Both the position numbers and the translations under genes were made by a program. From positions 806,001 to 870,000 of the forward strand of contig NZ_JAQSWB010000001.1 of assembly GCF_029266855.1 (NCBI RefSeq): 64,000 bases of DNA, read 5' to 3'. The notes beneath the pieces are model-generated. The model saw only the letters and a program-made list of their open reading frames with translations, did not search any database and was not told the DNA's origin. Positions 25,847-35,086 of the stretch are shown here, piece by piece; within the stretch, counting starts at the first letter, position 1; the number at the start of each line of letters is the position of its first letter. This DNA comes from Fluviicola sp. GTDB taxonomy: Bacteria; Bacteroidota; Bacteroidia; Flavobacteriales_D; Crocinitomicaceae.

Positions 25847-27127
25847 TTACAAACTGTCCAAAAAATCCAATAAAACCACATGCAGTTTATCCAGCTCTTC
25901 TTCCGAGATGCAATATGGCGGATTTAAATACAGTACATTTCCAAGGGGACGAATCAGGCATCCCTTTTCCAGGAAAAAATCGTATGCTTTGTCGCGAATC
26001 GAAGAAAAGTAATTGTTTCCTTCCCCGGTTTCTACTTCAAAACGCAAAATAGTACCGCACAAACCGATCTCTTTTACTTTCGGATGAGTTTTCAAAGCCT
26101 CGATAAAATAGCGGTGGCGCTCTTCGATCCATTCGATTGAATCCCAGGTTTCCGGCTGCTCAAACAAATCCAGGCTTGCGTTCGCAACTGCACAGGCAAG
26201 CGCGCTTCCGGTAAACGAATGTCCGTGAAGTAAGGCTTTTGCTGTTTCCGGGTGAAGAAAGGCATTGTAGATCTCATCTGTTGCCACGGTCAAACCCAAA
26301 GGAAGAATGCCGCCTGTCAAACCTTTCGACAAACAAATGATATCGGGTTCTTGTGTACAAAAATTATGGGCGAACAATTTCCCCGTTCTTCCCCAGGCAG
26401 TCATTACTTCATCAAAAATGACCAGTGCATTGTATTTTTTAGCCAACGAAACAAAGGCATCCAACCAGTTGGAATCATACATCCGCATTCCGGCAGATCC
26501 CTGCACCAATGGCTCCACAATAACAGCCGCCACTTCACCCGTTTTTAGAATTTGTTCCGCCTGGATCAATGCCCGGCCGCGTGCTTCATTTGCCGGGAAA
26601 TCAATGAAATCCACATCAAAGAACAAATGTTCGAAAGGTTTATTGAAAGTACCGCGCTGACCGATTGACATAGCACCGAAAGTATCTCCGTGATAAGCTC
26701 CATCCAATGCAATCACCCGCCTTTTTGATTCGTTTTTATTGAACCAATACTGGAAAGCCATTTTCAATGCCACTTCCACAGCAGTTGAACCGTCATCGGA
26801 GAAGAATACTTTTTCCAGTTTATCCGGAAGCAGGGAGCTTATACGGTCTGCCAGTTTAATAGCTTGCGGATGTGTAGCTCCGGCAAATATTACATGATCC
26901 AGCTGTGAAAACTGCTCATTGAGCGCCTGCCCCAAATACGGGTGACTGTGTCCATGCACATTTACCCACCAGGAAGAGTTCGCGTCTATATATGTTTTTC
27001 CGTTCGAATCAATAAGGGTGGTCGCTTCAGCTCTCACAATGTGCAAGGGATCTTTAGCCGTTTGCATTTGCGTGAATGGGTGCCAAACGTGTTTTTTGTC
27101 TTTTTCTAAGCTTGTTGCTCTATCCAT
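25847..27127 (-). CDS. bioA: Adenosylmethionine-8-amino-7-oxononanoate aminotransferase
   Basis: Biotin pathway: transfers the SAM amino group to 8-amino-7-oxononanoate, giving diaminopelargonate. 426 residues of the class III PLP fold. BioA-specific features: HVWHPFTQMQTAKDP near the N-terminus, SSWWVNVHGHSHPYL, the GSTAVEVALKMA phosphate loop, GAYHGDTFGAMSIG, FDEVMTAWGRTGKLF, and the PLP Lys in CLSKGLTGGILPLGL. Its start overlaps the end of bioD by 22 nt, so the two are translationally coupled. Other bio genes are not in the window. Confidence 0.94.
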   Translation of the reverse strand: MDRATSLEKDKKHVWHPFTQMQTAKDPLHIVRAEATTLIDSNGKTYIDANSSWWVNVHGHSHPYLGQALNEQFSQLDHVIFAGATHPQAIKLADRISSLLPDKLEKVFFSDDGSTAVEVALKMAFQYWFNKNESKRRVIALDGAYHGDTFGAMSIGQRGTFNKPFEHLFFDVDFIDFPANEARGRALIQAEQILKTGEVAAVIVEPLVQGSAGMRMYDSNWLDAFVSLAKKYNALVIFDEVMTAWGRTGKLFAHNFCTQEPDIICLSKGLTGGILPLGLTVATDEIYNAFLHPETAKALLHGHSFTGSALACAVANASLDLFEQPETWDSIEWIEERHRYFIEALKTHPKVKEIGLCGTILRFEVETGEGNNYFSSIRDKAYDFFLEKGCLIRPLGNVLYLNPPYCISEEELDKLHVVLLDFLDSL

Positions 27128-27720
27128 AATTTGGCTGCATGTTGTATGCTTTCTTTTGAAAATTCGTTCAATTCCGGAATCGTGGTAATTTGCAGATCTG
27201 AAAAATGGCTTTGGTAAATACGTTCAGAAGCTTCATTCCGTTCACCGTTAACGATCAATCCTGCTATGGGAATTTCGCGCGACATCAATGCATTCAATGT
27301 CAATAAAGTATGATTGATACTTCCCAGGTAATGTTTCGTCACCACGTAAACAGGAAGTTCCCATAATTGAAACAGGTCGATATAACAAAGTCCTTCATCA
27401 TTCAGCGGAACCATTACTCCTCCCGCACCTTCAATGATGGTTTGTTTTGAAAACCGGGGTAAATCGAATTGATCCTCCGTCAATTCAATTCCGTCCAATC
27501 GTGCTGCTTCATGCGGAGAAAGTGCATGATTCAATAATATATTCGCAGGTAAAACACTTGTTTGGGATGTATAGGAACGAACAAAATCACTGTCCAGTGC
27601 ATTCAGATCTCCAGCCTGAATCGGTTTCCAGTAATCCGCTTTCAAGGCTTCGCAAAGAACAGCGCTCACCACTGTTTTTCCTACTTCCGTTCCGATTCCT
27701 GTAACTACAAATGAGTTCAT
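27106..27720 (-). CDS. bioD: Dethiobiotin synthetase
   Basis: ATP-dependent carboxylation of diaminopelargonate to dethiobiotin. 204 residues from ATG 27720 (MNSFVVTG); an upstream start would add 22 atypical residues. Motifs: TGIGTEVGKTVVSAVL (P-loop), YWKPIQAG with substrate Lys, VEGAGGVMVPLNDE, and LIVNGERNEAS for nucleotide. It precedes bioA on the minus strand with a 22-nt overlap. Confidence 0.94.
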   Translation of the reverse strand: MNSFVVTGIGTEVGKTVVSAVLCEALKADYWKPIQAGDLNALDSDFVRSYTSQTSVLPANILLNHALSPHEAARLDGIELTEDQFDLPRFSKQTIIEGAGGVMVPLNDEGLCYIDLFQLWELPVYVVTKHYLGSINHTLLTLNALMSREIPIAGLIVNGERNEASERIYQSHFSDLQITTIPELNEFSKESIQHAAKLWIEQQA

Positions 27721-27758
27721 CTTCGTTTTCCTTTCGGTGTATTTTTTTGAATGAAAAT

Positions 27759-28211
27759 CTAGGTCGGAATGCTGGTGATCACCCATTTCCCGTCTATCAA
27801 GCGTACTTCAGCGGTATCGATTCCTCCATCTTTTCTTCCGTCCGGGCCGGTTATTTCGAAATAGACTCTCACCATAAATCGATTCGTCGAAGTTTGCGTC
27901 TTGCTTACTAAATGAAAGGTAGTAATCGTCCAGACTTCTTCATATCTTTTCAATTTGCTTTGCAGTCGTTCCGTTCTCTCTTCAGGAAGCGGAACCACTT
28001 TTTCCCATTCTTTATCTTTTCGGATCTGAGAAGCATAAAAATAGTTCACTACAGATTCCAGAGTATTTTCATAAGTGGAAAAAGTCGCAGCATTCTTCAC
28101 ATCGATTACCGGAGCATTCTCTATTTTCTCCCAAACACGTTCCTCAGGCTCAGTTTGGGAAAAAGAAACGCACGAAAAAATCAGAAACGGTATTATCAGC
28201 AGTATTTTCAT
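27759..28211 (-). CDS. Secreted hypothetical protein
   Basis: 150 residues with a signal peptide (MKILLIIPFLIFSCVSFSQ). The mature part has a helical N-terminal half (ENTLESVVNYFYASQIRKDKEW) and a beta-rich C-terminal half (WTITTFHLVSKTQTSTNRFM, VRVYFEITG, EVRLIDGKWVITSIPT), a pattern like the NTF2/SnoaL-type or lumazine-binding-like small folds, ending in the typical WxIxS strand. No catalytic residues can be named. It lies 38 bp upstream of bioD on the same strand and may share its transcript. The Cys in the signal does not form a clear lipobox. Confidence 0.65.
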   Translation of the reverse strand: MKILLIIPFLIFSCVSFSQTEPEERVWEKIENAPVIDVKNAATFSTYENTLESVVNYFYASQIRKDKEWEKVVPLPEERTERLQSKLKRYEEVWTITTFHLVSKTQTSTNRFMVRVYFEITGPDGRKDGGIDTAEVRLIDGKWVITSIPT

Positions 28212-28251
28212 AATGAATTCTTTACAGACAATTTAATGATTTTATAGCAGT

Positions 28252-30684
28252 TTATCTCAATTCTGCACCCAATTGTTTTTCCAGCTCGGTTCGGATCGAA
28301 TTCATAATTCCATCCACTTGGGTATCTTTCAATGTCTGCTCCGAATCCTGGAACGTAAATGAAACTGCATAAGATTTCTTGCCCTCAGCCAGGTTTTTCC
28401 CTTCGTAAACGTCGAACAAACCAACTTTTTGAAGAATTTTCTTATCCACCTTTTTAGCTATTTGCTCAATTTCAGAAAAACGGACTTTCGAATCCAGAAG
28501 CAAAGAGAAATCGCGACGAACCTCAAATGTTTTCGGTAATTCTTTGTATTGAACTTTTACCAGTTTCAATGAATCCAAAATTGCATCCCAATCCAGGTCT
28601 GCAACGAAAACGTCTTGCTTCACTCCAAAATGCTTCTTCACTTTTGCATTGGCCCAGCCTACCGTTCCAACCACATTTTTCAGGATGCGGATCTGATAAC
28701 CGTCTGCCAAAACTTCCTGATCAGACAGGCTCTCTTCCTGGATGAAAGATGCCAAACCTAAACGTTCGAATACATTTAAAACAACACCTTTCAACGTAAA
28801 CAAGGTAGATTTCCCCTGTGTTAAAGCCCAGGATTCGTCCTGCTTATTTCCGGTCATTAAAACCAATAGACGTTTATTCTCCGAGTAAATATCATTTTCG
28901 AATGAATAGGTTTTACCAAATTCAAACAAACGCAAATCCGGGTTTTGGCGGTTTTGATTATGCGCAACTGTTTCCATTCCCTGGAACAGCAAACTTTGAC
29001 GCATCACAGCCAGATCCTGGCTCAGCGGGTTGAGCATTCTTACTGCCTTCGCAAGCGGGAATTGATTTCCTCCCAGTTTTTCAGCGTATTGCGGACTTGT
29101 TAAAGAATTGTTCATCATTTCATTGAATCCCATTCCAGCTAAAACTTCCGCCAAATTCACTCCCAAACGTTCGAGGTCCGGTTTTTCACTGACAACCAAA
29201 GAGGTATTCAATTTTTCCGGTAGCGGGATCAGGTTGAAACCATAAATACGCAATACTTCTTCGATCACATCAATTTCACGATCCACATCCACCCGGTAAT
29301 TCGGAACAGAAAGCTCCAAACCATCGTCAGTGGAAGACAAAATCTCAAAATCAAGAGAAGTTAAAATATCCCGGATGATATGCTTTTCAATTTCATGTCC
29401 TAAGATCTGATTGATCCGTGAATAGCGAAGAGTCACTTTGCGTTCTTGAACCGGATTAGGATACAGGTCCACTACCTCCATTCCAACTTTCCCACCTGCA
29501 AGTTGCTGAATCAATTCCACGGCTCTTCCCAAAGCATACGGAATCAGGTCAACATCCACACCCCGTTCGAAACGGAAACTTGCATCAGTAGACAAGCCAT
29601 GTCTTTTGGCAGTTTTACGCACGGACACAGGCTGAAAGTATGCTGCTTCCAGGAATACTTCCGTTGTGGAATCAGAAATTCCGGAGTGATTTCCTCCGAA
29701 AACACCGGCGATGCACATGGCTTCCTTTTCGTTTGCAATAATCAGGTCTTCTTCGTTCAGTTCGCGCTCCACACCATCCAGTGTGATCATCTTTTCACCT
29801 GCTCTGGCTGTTCGGACCACAACTTTCCCTTTGACTACCGAAGCATCGAAAGCGTGCAATGGTGTTCCCAACTCTCGCATCACGTAATTGGTTACGTCCA
29901 CCACGTTATTAATCGGAGATAAACCAACAGCTCTAAGCCTGTTCTGCAGCCAGGACGGAGAAGCTTTCACTGTCACCCCGCTCAAGGTAATTCCCATATA
30001 ACGCGGACATTTCTCTAAATCTTCTACTGAAACCGAAACAGGCAGATTAGCCTCCTTCACAGCTTTCTTTATTTCTTTTAACTGAAGTCTTGCATTACTT
30101 CCTTCATGACAAGCCATATAAGCAAGTACATCACGGGCCACACCAATGTGTCCCATTGCATCAGCCCTGTTTGGCGTTAAGCCAATTTCAATCTGAACAT
30201 CGCTTTCCAATTCCAGGTACTCAGCAGCGGGCATTCCTACTCTTGCATCCGGATCCAAAACCAGGATTCCATCGTGGCTTGTCCCCAAACCCAATTCATC
30301 TTCGGCACAAAGCATCCCGTGCGATTCCACATCCCGAATTTTGGAAACCTTCATCTTCAAAGCTTCATCCGGTTTCGGATAGAGAACAGCTCCAACCTGC
30401 GCCAGGATCACTTTTTGTCCGACAGCTACATTGGGTGCACCACAAACAACCTGGAGAATTTCTTTTCCATTGTTTACTTTGGTCACTTTCAGACGGTCAG
30501 CATTCGGATGCTGCTCACATTCAATCACTTCCGCAACTACAACACCCTGCAAGCCACCCTTTACGCTTTCAATTGTCTCAAACCCTTCGACCTCAAGACC
30601 TGTATCTGTTAAAAGCTGATCTAATTCTTCGGGAGATTTGTGAACCGGTAAAAACTCGTGTAACCAAGCAGATGAAATTTTCAT
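28252..30684 (-). CDS. pheT: Phenylalanyl-tRNA synthetase beta subunit
   Basis: Charges tRNA-Phe as part of the alpha2beta2 enzyme. 810 residues from ATG 30684 (MKISSAWLHEFLP); a start at 30756 would add 24 atypical residues. Domains: N-terminal, EMAP-like tRNA-binding domain (about 40-150, VVAEVIECEQHPNADRLKV), B3/B4 editing region (CPRYMGITLSGVTV... HAFDA), B5, the catalytic-like core (NPLSQDLAVMRQSL), and a ferredoxin-fold anticodon-binding domain at the end (LPKTFEVRRDFSLLLDSKV). pheS is not in the window. TAAATTTG at 30706-30713 is a -7 candidate. Confidence 0.96.
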   Translation of the reverse strand: MKISSAWLHEFLPVHKSPEELDQLLTDTGLEVEGFETIESVKGGLQGVVVAEVIECEQHPNADRLKVTKVNNGKEILQVVCGAPNVAVGQKVILAQVGAVLYPKPDEALKMKVSKIRDVESHGMLCAEDELGLGTSHDGILVLDPDARVGMPAAEYLELESDVQIEIGLTPNRADAMGHIGVARDVLAYMACHEGSNARLQLKEIKKAVKEANLPVSVSVEDLEKCPRYMGITLSGVTVKASPSWLQNRLRAVGLSPINNVVDVTNYVMRELGTPLHAFDASVVKGKVVVRTARAGEKMITLDGVERELNEEDLIIANEKEAMCIAGVFGGNHSGISDSTTEVFLEAAYFQPVSVRKTAKRHGLSTDASFRFERGVDVDLIPYALGRAVELIQQLAGGKVGMEVVDLYPNPVQERKVTLRYSRINQILGHEIEKHIIRDILTSLDFEILSSTDDGLELSVPNYRVDVDREIDVIEEVLRIYGFNLIPLPEKLNTSLVVSEKPDLERLGVNLAEVLAGMGFNEMMNNSLTSPQYAEKLGGNQFPLAKAVRMLNPLSQDLAVMRQSLLFQGMETVAHNQNRQNPDLRLFEFGKTYSFENDIYSENKRLLVLMTGNKQDESWALTQGKSTLFTLKGVVLNVFERLGLASFIQEESLSDQEVLADGYQIRILKNVVGTVGWANAKVKKHFGVKQDVFVADLDWDAILDSLKLVKVQYKELPKTFEVRRDFSLLLDSKVRFSEIEQIAKKVDKKILQKVGLFDVYEGKNLAEGKKSYAVSFTFQDSEQTLKDTQVDGIMNSIRTELEKQLGAELR

Positions 30685-30705
30685 TGTTGTAATTTTTTCG
30701 AAGCT

Positions 30706-30713
30706 CAAATTTA
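30706..30713 (-). promoter_or_regulatory. Candidate -7 element of pheT
   Basis: Minus-strand TAAATTTG matches TAnnTTTG and lies 21 nt before ATG 30684. A matching TTG is not found at 17-23 nt. No T-box-like or attenuator structure is seen in the short leader. Confidence 0.4.
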
Positions 30714-30781
30714 AGAAAAAGCAAAGAAAACGAGGTTTAATTTGACATAAAAGCATTAAATTCGTTCACACTGATGATTGG

Positions 30782-33175
30782 ATGAAATCCCTTACGATAC
30801 AAATTTTATTTCTATTCGCTGTTTCTGCCGCTTTCGGACAGGGAAATGCCACAATTAGCGGCTATATCAATGAAGAGAGTTCGGGAGAACCAATTATCGG
30901 CGGACAGGTATTTGTTCCGGGACTTCAGAAAGGAACTTCAAGCAATGAATTTGGGTTTTACTCACTAACACTTCCCAAAGGAACATATGAAATCGTTTAT
31001 CGCGGTGGAGGTTTCCCTAATGATACCATCCGTATTAACCTGGTAAACGATACTGTTATTCGTGCAGAATTAAGTGAAGCGATTCAAATAGACGGAGTCG
31101 AGATCAATGCAAAAAAATCAGACAATGTCAATTCTACCAAGATCGGACAAATCGAACTGGATATCAATCTTATTAAAAAACTCCCCGCTTTTCTTGGAGA
31201 AGTGGACGTCATAAAAATCATCCAGTTACTTCCCGGAGTATCTTCGGTGAGTGAAGGCGGACAGGGATTTTACGTCCGTGGGGGCGGTCCCGACCAAAAC
31301 CTTGTATTGCTGGATAATGCACAGGTTTACAATGCTTCCCATTTATTCGGATTCTTTTCGGTTTTCAATTCCGATGCAGTAAAAAGTGTCAACCTGATAA
31401 AAGGAAGCATGCCCGCAAGTTACGGCGGAAGGCTTTCATCCGTACTGGAAGTAAACATGAATGAAGGAAACAATAAGAAATTCAAGGTTACCGGCGGACT
31501 GGGGCTGATCTCTTCCCGTCTTACTTTTGAAGGACCGATTGTAAAAGACAAAGGTTCATTTATTGTTTCTGCCCGAAGAACCTATATTGATGTATTCATG
31601 AAAGCATTTTCAAAGAAATCGAGTGCTTTTTATGGCTCAAGTTATTATTTCTACGATCTCAATGCCAAACTGAATTACCGCCTGGGTCCAAAAGACAAGA
31701 TCTATTTAAGCGGGTACTACGGAAAGGATCTCTTCAATTTCGGGAATAAAGACGAAGATTTCAGTGTGAAAATGCCCTGGGGGAATGGAATTGCCGCGCT
31801 CAGATGGAACCATCAGTTTAACAGCAAATTATTCATGAACACCACCGCTACAATGACTGATTATCTTTTCAGTTTCGGTTCCCAACAGGATAAATTTAAA
31901 TTCGAGCTGAAATCCGGGATCCGCGATTACGGCGGGAAAATTGAATTATCCTACTTTCCAAACACACGGCATTCGATTAAGATGGGAGCAGATTACCTGT
32001 ATCACATCTTTACTCCTACCAGTGTTTCCGCTTCGCAGGAGGATGTGGTTTTCGACACGGGTTTAGCTCAGAAGTTATTCAGTCACGAATCCGGGGTGTA
32101 TGTCCAGGATGAAGTTGACATTACTTCCTGGTTACGTGTGAATGCGGGAATACGGGTGAGCATGTATCAATTCACAGGTCCTTTTACCCGTTATTACAAA
32201 AGCTTTTCGGGATATACCGATTCCACCAAAACATATCGAAAAGGAGAAATTATCCAGTCGTATTTTGGAATCGAACCCAGAATTTCTGCGCGCTTCCTTT
32301 TGAAAGATAAAAGCTCTATCAAGGCAGGTTTTACTTACAACAATCAATATGTGCACCTGGCAAGTTTGAGTGCAGTTTCACTTCCGACTGACATCTGGTA
32401 CCCGAGTACAGACAAAGCACGTCCGCAAAAAGGCTGGCAGGCAAGTTTGGGGTATTTCAGGAATTTCAATAACAACAAATGGGAAACTTCCGTGGAGCTT
32501 TACTACAAGAAAATGCTGAATATCATCGAGTTCAAACAAGGAGCTTTACCCGCAGACAACGTCAATGACAATACAGACAATTTGCTTGTTTACGGAGTTG
32601 GATGGAGTTACGGGGCAGAATTCTTCATTAAGCGAACCTTCGGAAAACTTACCGGATGGATCGGGTACACGCTTGCGCGCTCTGACCGTTACTTCCAGGA
32701 TATTCAAAGCACAAAGTATCCCGCGAAATATGACCGGAGACACGATCTGACTCTTGTCGGTACTTACGAACTGAACAAACGCTGGACTTTTGGATTTTCC
32801 TTCATTTATGCTTCCGGAAACACCTTAACACTTCCAAACAGCTGGTATTTCAACAACCAGGATCTGCTGTTCGAATACGGATCAAGAAATTCCACGAGAA
32901 TGGCTCCTTATCACCGTTTGGATCTGTCTGCAACCTGGTATGACAAACCAACAAAAACAAAAATCGACAAAAAAACTGGTGAAAAGACAGAGGTCGTTAA
33001 ACGATTCAGACAAAACCTGGCTTTCTCGATCTACAATGTTTATAACCGGGCGAATCCTTATTTTTTGTATATTGATAACGAAGGAAGTATTACTTCCAAC
33101 GATTTTAAAATATCCGTAAAACAAGTTTCATTATTTCCAATTTTACCAAGTATAACATGGAATTTCGAATTTTAA
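30782..33175 (+). CDS. TonB-dependent outer-membrane receptor with carboxypeptidase-like N-terminal domain
   Basis: 797 residues. Signal peptide ends AFGQ (about residue 20). A carboxypeptidase-regulatory-like beta-sandwich lies at about 22-105 (ATISGYINEESSGEPIIGG), then the plug domain at about 120-225 (LLPGVSSVSEGGQGFYVRGG, SASYGGRLSSVLEV-type end), then a 22-strand barrel ending in WNFEF. It should import a ligand across the outer membrane using TonB/ExbBD energy. The downstream DUF4249 lipoprotein overlaps its end by 19 nt, a standing pair in Bacteroidota that is thought to act like SusC/SusD. Ligand unknown; no sugar or iron genes nearby. Confidence 0.9.
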   Translation: MKSLTIQILFLFAVSAAFGQGNATISGYINEESSGEPIIGGQVFVPGLQKGTSSNEFGFYSLTLPKGTYEIVYRGGGFPNDTIRINLVNDTVIRAELSEAIQIDGVEINAKKSDNVNSTKIGQIELDINLIKKLPAFLGEVDVIKIIQLLPGVSSVSEGGQGFYVRGGGPDQNLVLLDNAQVYNASHLFGFFSVFNSDAVKSVNLIKGSMPASYGGRLSSVLEVNMNEGNNKKFKVTGGLGLISSRLTFEGPIVKDKGSFIVSARRTYIDVFMKAFSKKSSAFYGSSYYFYDLNAKLNYRLGPKDKIYLSGYYGKDLFNFGNKDEDFSVKMPWGNGIAALRWNHQFNSKLFMNTTATMTDYLFSFGSQQDKFKFELKSGIRDYGGKIELSYFPNTRHSIKMGADYLYHIFTPTSVSASQEDVVFDTGLAQKLFSHESGVYVQDEVDITSWLRVNAGIRVSMYQFTGPFTRYYKSFSGYTDSTKTYRKGEIIQSYFGIEPRISARFLLKDKSSIKAGFTYNNQYVHLASLSAVSLPTDIWYPSTDKARPQKGWQASLGYFRNFNNNKWETSVELYYKKMLNIIEFKQGALPADNVNDNTDNLLVYGVGWSYGAEFFIKRTFGKLTGWIGYTLARSDRYFQDIQSTKYPAKYDRRHDLTLVGTYELNKRWTFGFSFIYASGNTLTLPNSWYFNNQDLLFEYGSRNSTRMAPYHRLDLSATWYDKPTKTKIDKKTGEKTEVVKRFRQNLAFSIYNVYNRANPYFLYIDNEGSITSNDFKISVKQVSLFPILPSITWNFEF

Positions 33176-34110
33176 TTGCATTCTTCAGTTTGACCCTGGT
33201 CCTTGCAGCTTGTACCAAGGAAGTAAAGATCGATATTCCGGGTTTTGAAGAAAAAGTAGTCATTGATGGACGGATCGAAACAGGCATGCCTCCTATCGTA
33301 TTGATTTCCAAAACGCAGAATATCTATTCACCGACAACTTTGGATGCTTTTTTAAACAGCTTCCAGTCGGGAGCTATTGTAACTGTTTCCGATGGCACAA
33401 CCACCGTGGTTTTAGACGAAATTTGCTCTGATAATCTTCCCCCGGGAACAGAAGCCATGGCAGCCGCATTATTTGGCATTCCGGAAGAAGAACTGGAAAA
33501 TTATCATTTATGCGCTTATTCTACTTTCAATCCTGCTATTTGGGGACAAGTCGGAAAAACCTATTCCCTAAAAGTTCAGTTAAACGGGGAAATCTTCCTT
33601 TCCAGCACCCAGATAGTAAATCCTACCCCACTTGATTCAGTATACTGGAAACAAGATCCGGGAGCAAATCCGGGGCATGGCTATTCCTGGGCAAAACTGA
33701 CAGATCCGCCGGGATTCGATGCATACCTGTGGCAGGTAAAACGAATCAATATGGTAAACGGTCAGACTAAAGACCCTAACTTTAAAACGACTTTCAGCCC
33801 GGTATTCAACGATGAATTTTTCAATGGACAATCATTTGACTTCTCTTATGAAAATCCTTTTACCTGGGATGATGAAACAGTAGAAGACGATGATAAAGGG
33901 TATTACAAGCAGGGAGATTCCGTAGTTATCAAATTCTCAAAGATTGACGCAAATGTGTTCGATTTTTTAGAAAAGAAATACATGCAACTTGGAACCGCAG
34001 GAAATCCGTTTGCCTCACCGACGACCATTCCTACAAATATTCAAGGTGGTGCGATTGGCGTTTGGGCAGGATACTCACCATCGTTTGACACTTTATATTG
34101 CGTTCCTTAA
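33157..34110 (+). CDS. DUF4249 lipoprotein, partner of the TonB receptor
   Basis: 317 residues, lipoprotein signal with lipobox LAAC (Cys about residue 19). The start of the mature part, CTKEVKIDIPGFEEKVVIDG, and the later SLKVQLNGEIFLSSTQI and PTPLDSVYW are typical of DUF4249. The ATG overlaps the end of the receptor gene by 19 nt. Likely a surface-exposed cap or ligand-binding partner (inference from pairing). Followed by an inverted repeat at 34109-34180. Confidence 0.85.
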   Translation: MEFRILIAFFSLTLVLAACTKEVKIDIPGFEEKVVIDGRIETGMPPIVLISKTQNIYSPTTLDAFLNSFQSGAIVTVSDGTTTVVLDEICSDNLPPGTEAMAAALFGIPEEELENYHLCAYSTFNPAIWGQVGKTYSLKVQLNGEIFLSSTQIVNPTPLDSVYWKQDPGANPGHGYSWAKLTDPPGFDAYLWQVKRINMVNGQTKDPNFKTTFSPVFNDEFFNGQSFDFSYENPFTWDDETVEDDDKGYYKQGDSVVIKFSKIDANVFDFLEKKYMQLGTAGNPFASPTTIPTNIQGGAIGVWAGYSPSFDTLYCVP

Positions 34111-34180
34111 AGTTCAAAGGGTTGAAAAGGTTCATAAGTTACCAGCTCACAATATTTGATCATTTTGAACCTTGAACTTT
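34109..34180. terminator. AAAGTTCAA-type inverted repeat after the DUF4249 gene
   Basis: AAAGTTCAAAGGGTTGAAAA (34109-34128) is imperfectly complementary to TTTTGAACCTTGAACTTT (34163-34180), with a 34-nt loop. It starts at the stop codon and could end the receptor operon. A related GTTC/GAAC pattern lies at about 23400-23490, after the kelch gene, suggesting another dispersed element. Confidence 0.5.
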
Positions 34181-34252
34181 TTAATCTTAGTTATTCACGC
34201 CCTTTTGTTATTTTCATTTTGACAATTTTATCGTGAACTGTCAGATAGATAT

Positions 34253-34260
34253 TAACTTTG
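34253..34260 (+). promoter_or_regulatory. Candidate -7 element immediately before the acyltransferase gene
   Basis: TAACTTTG ends 4 nt before ATG 34265. If used, transcription would begin at or next to the start codon. No TTG at the expected spacing. Confidence 0.4.
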
Positions 34261-34264
34261 TCCC

Positions 34265-35086
34265 ATGAAACAACAAGAAGATTTCATTAATGTACGGAGA
34301 TTGATTAAAAGCAAGAATCCACGTTTATTAAAATGGATCCCTGGTTTTATCATCCGTTATTTGGAGCGTATTCTTCACCAAAAGGAAATCAATCATTTTC
34401 TAAATACACATGATTCTAAAAATCAGGATTTCTGTAAAGAAGTACTGGAAGAAATTGGCGTTACTTATTCCATTAACGGGATCGGGAATATTCCAAAAAC
34501 AGGAAAGTGTGTGATCGTTATGAATCACCCGCTCGGAGGTATGGATGCAATTGCATTGGTTGACGCATTACGTGATCACCGGACAGATATCAAGTTTATC
34601 GTCAACGACCTTCTTTTGAACTTAGACCCGCTAAAGGAAATTTTTGTAGGAATCAATAAACACGGAAAAACGAAAAGCAGTTCCCTGCTCCAGGTGAACA
34701 CATTATTTTCTTCAGACCAGTTGATCTGTGTATTCCCTGCCGGGTTGGTAAGCAGAAAGAAAAACGGGGTTGTAAAAGACCTGGAATGGAAGAAGGCGTT
34801 TGTAAAACAGGCCCGGTTAAATGATCAGTTGATCATTCCGGTGCATATTGACGGCGAGTTGTCAAACTTTTTTTACCGTTTGGCGAATTTTCGTAAATTT
34901 CTGGGAATAAAAGCCAACATTGAAATGCTTTACCTTGCAGATGAAATGTTTCGTCAAAAAGGAAAACACATTCAATTTACCGTTGGAACACCCGTTGAAG
35001 CTAAAACATTAGACACAAATATCTCAGATGTTACATGGGCCGAATGGTTCAGAAATTACGTCTATACCTTGAAACACAATTTATGA
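34265..35086 (+). CDS. PlsC-type acyltransferase (OlsA/GlsA-like)
   Basis: 273 residues of the lysophosphatidate acyltransferase fold. The HX4D motif is NHPLGGMD (about residue 89) and the glycerol-phosphate-binding block is FPAGLVSRK (about 159). The N-terminal part LLKWIPGFIIRYLERILHQK and the following OlsB-like gene, which overlaps it by 4 nt (ATGA), identify this as the O-acyltransferase of an amino-acid-lipid pathway: it would add the second acyl chain to an N-acyl amino acid. In Bacteroides the homologous pair makes glycine lipids; the amino acid used here is inference. Probably membrane associated. Confidence 0.82.
   Translation: MKQQEDFINVRRLIKSKNPRLLKWIPGFIIRYLERILHQKEINHFLNTHDSKNQDFCKEVLEEIGVTYSINGIGNIPKTGKCVIVMNHPLGGMDAIALVDALRDHRTDIKFIVNDLLLNLDPLKEIFVGINKHGKTKSSSLLQVNTLFSSDQLICVFPAGLVSRKKNGVVKDLEWKKAFVKQARLNDQLIIPVHIDGELSNFFYRLANFRKFLGIKANIEMLYLADEMFRQKGKHIQFTVGTPVEAKTLDTNISDVTWAEWFRNYVYTLKHNL

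Noticed and set aside
30090-30692. 200-codon plus-strand frame opposite pheT
   Set aside because: Antisense to a certain pheT with all its domains; composition (Pro, His, Leu, Ser rich) is that of a reverse-strand shadow.
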